In this document: positions 13,949 to 14,717 of the stretch, one piece after another
Layout: each line of letters opens with the position of its first letter
How positions within the stretch are numbered: position 1 is the stretch's first letter
NCBI GenBank assembly: GCA_004377275.1
Contig: SOIC01000100.1
Coordinates: 1 to 14,717, forward strand
Reading direction: 5' to 3'
Origin: Dehalococcoidia bacterium
GTDB lineage: Bacteria > Chloroflexota > Dehalococcoidia > E44-bin15
DNA: 14,717 bases
The notes under the pieces: model-generated
Told to the model about the DNA's origin: nothing
Database searches by the model: none
Seen by the model: the letters and a program-made list of their open reading frames with translations, nothing else
Program-made: the position numbers and the translations under genes

Positions 13949-14499
13949 AGATGCCCTCAATAAAGAAGCCTTCTCGGCTTCAACTCATCCTCATTGTAGC
14001 TGTCGTGGTGCTTTTGGTAGTGAACGTGTTTCTTGCCATGGGATACTTCAGTGCAGTAAGCGCGAAGGCGGACCTCGAAAAAGATATCGAGTGGCGAGAG
14101 ACACAGATCGCGATGCTGGAGGGCCGCTACAATATCGGGGCCCTTGAAAGGGAGCTTGCAGAGGCGGAGCGGAAATTGGCCGAGGAGGCACCCTTCCCTA
14201 AGGAGATTGATGACCTGGAACTGTTGGACCTTATCATTAATGCTGTGCAAGAGGCCGGGCTGGGTAGTTATACCTATACGCCCACCGGGGCGGGCACGGT
14301 AAGTATTGGGGGGAGAACTTATAAGGCTCATAGCTATGCCATTGAGCTAAATAGTGATGAGCAGTTACGACGACTGATTAAGTTCCTCGGGCTTATAGAG
14401 GAGCTGCCATATCAGACGCTCGAGATCAATGATATCACGCTCTCTTCTGGCGGTGAAACATGGTGGCTGGACTTTGATATAGAGATCATAACCCAGTGA
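13945..14499 (+). CDS. pilO: PilO-like pilus assembly protein
   Basis: Partner of PilN, with the same layout: short basic cytoplasmic tail (KMPSIKKPSRLQ), one membrane helix (about 12-33), coiled coil (about 38-75: ADLEKDIEWRETQIAMLEGR then ALERELAEAERKLAEE) and a ferredoxin-like C-terminal domain (about 80-184) with DLELLDLIINAVQEAGL at its start. The product is 184 residues. The GTG at 13945 overlaps the pilN stop as GTGA, the classic coupled arrangement; the ATG at 13951 is an alternative that removes two residues. Sequence identity of PilO proteins is low, so the call rests on architecture and position after pilN. Confidence 0.8.
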   Translation: MKMPSIKKPSRLQLILIVAVVVLLVVNVFLAMGYFSAVSAKADLEKDIEWRETQIAMLEGRYNIGALERELAEAERKLAEEAPFPKEIDDLELLDLIINAVQEAGLGSYTYTPTGAGTVSIGGRTYKAHSYAIELNSDEQLRRLIKFLGLIEELPYQTLEINDITLSSGGETWWLDFDIEIITQ

Positions 14500-14532
14500 T
14501 ATCAGTTCCCAAGGTTTATGGGGGGCTATCAT

Positions 14533-14717
14533 ATGATACGTTCAGGAATGACAAAGGCGGAGAAGAAAGCCAGGGCTAAGGCTAGGGCTGCGGCAGAGGC
14601 CAGGGCCAAGGCAGAGGTTAAGGCTATGGCTAAGGCACAGGCTAAGGCAAGGGCTCAGGCTCAGGCAATGGCTCAGGCTCAGGCTCAGGCCAGGGCCAAG
14701 GCAGAGGCCAGGGCCAG
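14533..14717 (+). CDS. Xaa-Ala dipeptide-repeat protein, 5' part only
   Basis: The frame begins ATG at 14533 after a GGGGG-type ribosome binding site (14520-14525), 33 bases after the pilO stop, and runs off the window after 61 residues. The first 12 residues are MIRSGMTKAEKK. From residue 13 on, Ala occupies every second position: 24 of the 25 odd positions 13-61 are Ala, the exception being Val29 (GTT for GCT). The alternate residues are mostly Lys, Arg and Gln, with some Glu and Met, so the visible segment is strongly basic. There is no signal peptide or membrane helix in view. I do not recognise the family. Its place at the end of the pilus set suggests a partner role but could be coincidence. 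Confidence 0.7.
   Translation, partial: MIRSGMTKAEKKARAKARAAAEARAKAEVKAMAKAQAKARAQAQAMAQAQAQARAKAEARA
14569..14717 (+). repeat. 6-bp periodic repeat array encoding Xaa-Ala
   Basis: Hexamers of the form NAGGCN or AGGGCN run to the window end. A 21-nt stretch starting AGGCCAGGGCCAAGG is identical at 14597-14617 and 14687-14707, an offset of 90 bases (30 codons), pointing to expansion by duplication as well as hexamer slippage. Confidence 0.85.

Noticed and set aside
13957..14331. 124-codon minus-strand frame over pilO
   Set aside because: Antisense to pilO, which has the expected helix and coiled-coil layout and is coupled to pilN.

Overview
The window most likely comes from an uncultured bacterium of the Chloroflexota, probably related to Dehalococcoidia. 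This is inferred from gene content and protein style (a DUF6391 protein, an AspRS with a GIAPGIDR motif 3, and a type IV pilus-like set with no outer-membrane component in view). No rRNA or other marker is present to prove it. GC content looks moderate, and the intergenic spaces carry palindromic repeats.

Left half (1-6203), all on the minus strand. Read in the direction of transcription: a DUF6391 membrane protein; then aspS (aspartyl-tRNA synthetase) with an orphan peptide/oligopeptide-binding lipoprotein gene one base after it; then tig (trigger factor) and clpP (protease subunit, cut by the window edge). Recognisable promoters precede DUF6391, aspS and tig. The trigger factor ends in a 21-bp tandem repeat encoding an acidic SGE-rich tail. 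ClpP has an altered substrate-strand motif (HCPGG for NSPGG).

Middle (6204-8058) is gene-poor. It contains one ExoD-family membrane protein gene on the plus strand with an extended -10 promoter, the frameshifted remnant of a DedA-family gene on the minus strand, two copies of a mosaic palindromic element (a third lies at 2039-2135), and the promoter region of the pilus operon.

Right half (8059-14717), all on the plus strand, is a type IV pilus/type II secretion-like assembly locus: PilB/GspE ATPase, PilC/GspF platform protein, two pseudopilin-like proteins with Glu5, a PilX/GspK-like protein without Glu5, and PilN and PilO. PilB would power, and PilC with PilN/PilO would scaffold, assembly of a short pseudopilus or pilus from the prepilin-like proteins. 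PilM, PilT, a major pilin, the prepilin peptidase and a secretin are not seen here. An internal promoter in front of the minor pilins sits in a spacer flanked by a near-perfect 19-nt duplication. The window ends inside a gene, placed directly after pilO, whose product is an almost strict Xaa-Ala dipeptide repeat rich in Lys, Arg and Gln. It is the least explained coding sequence in the window.
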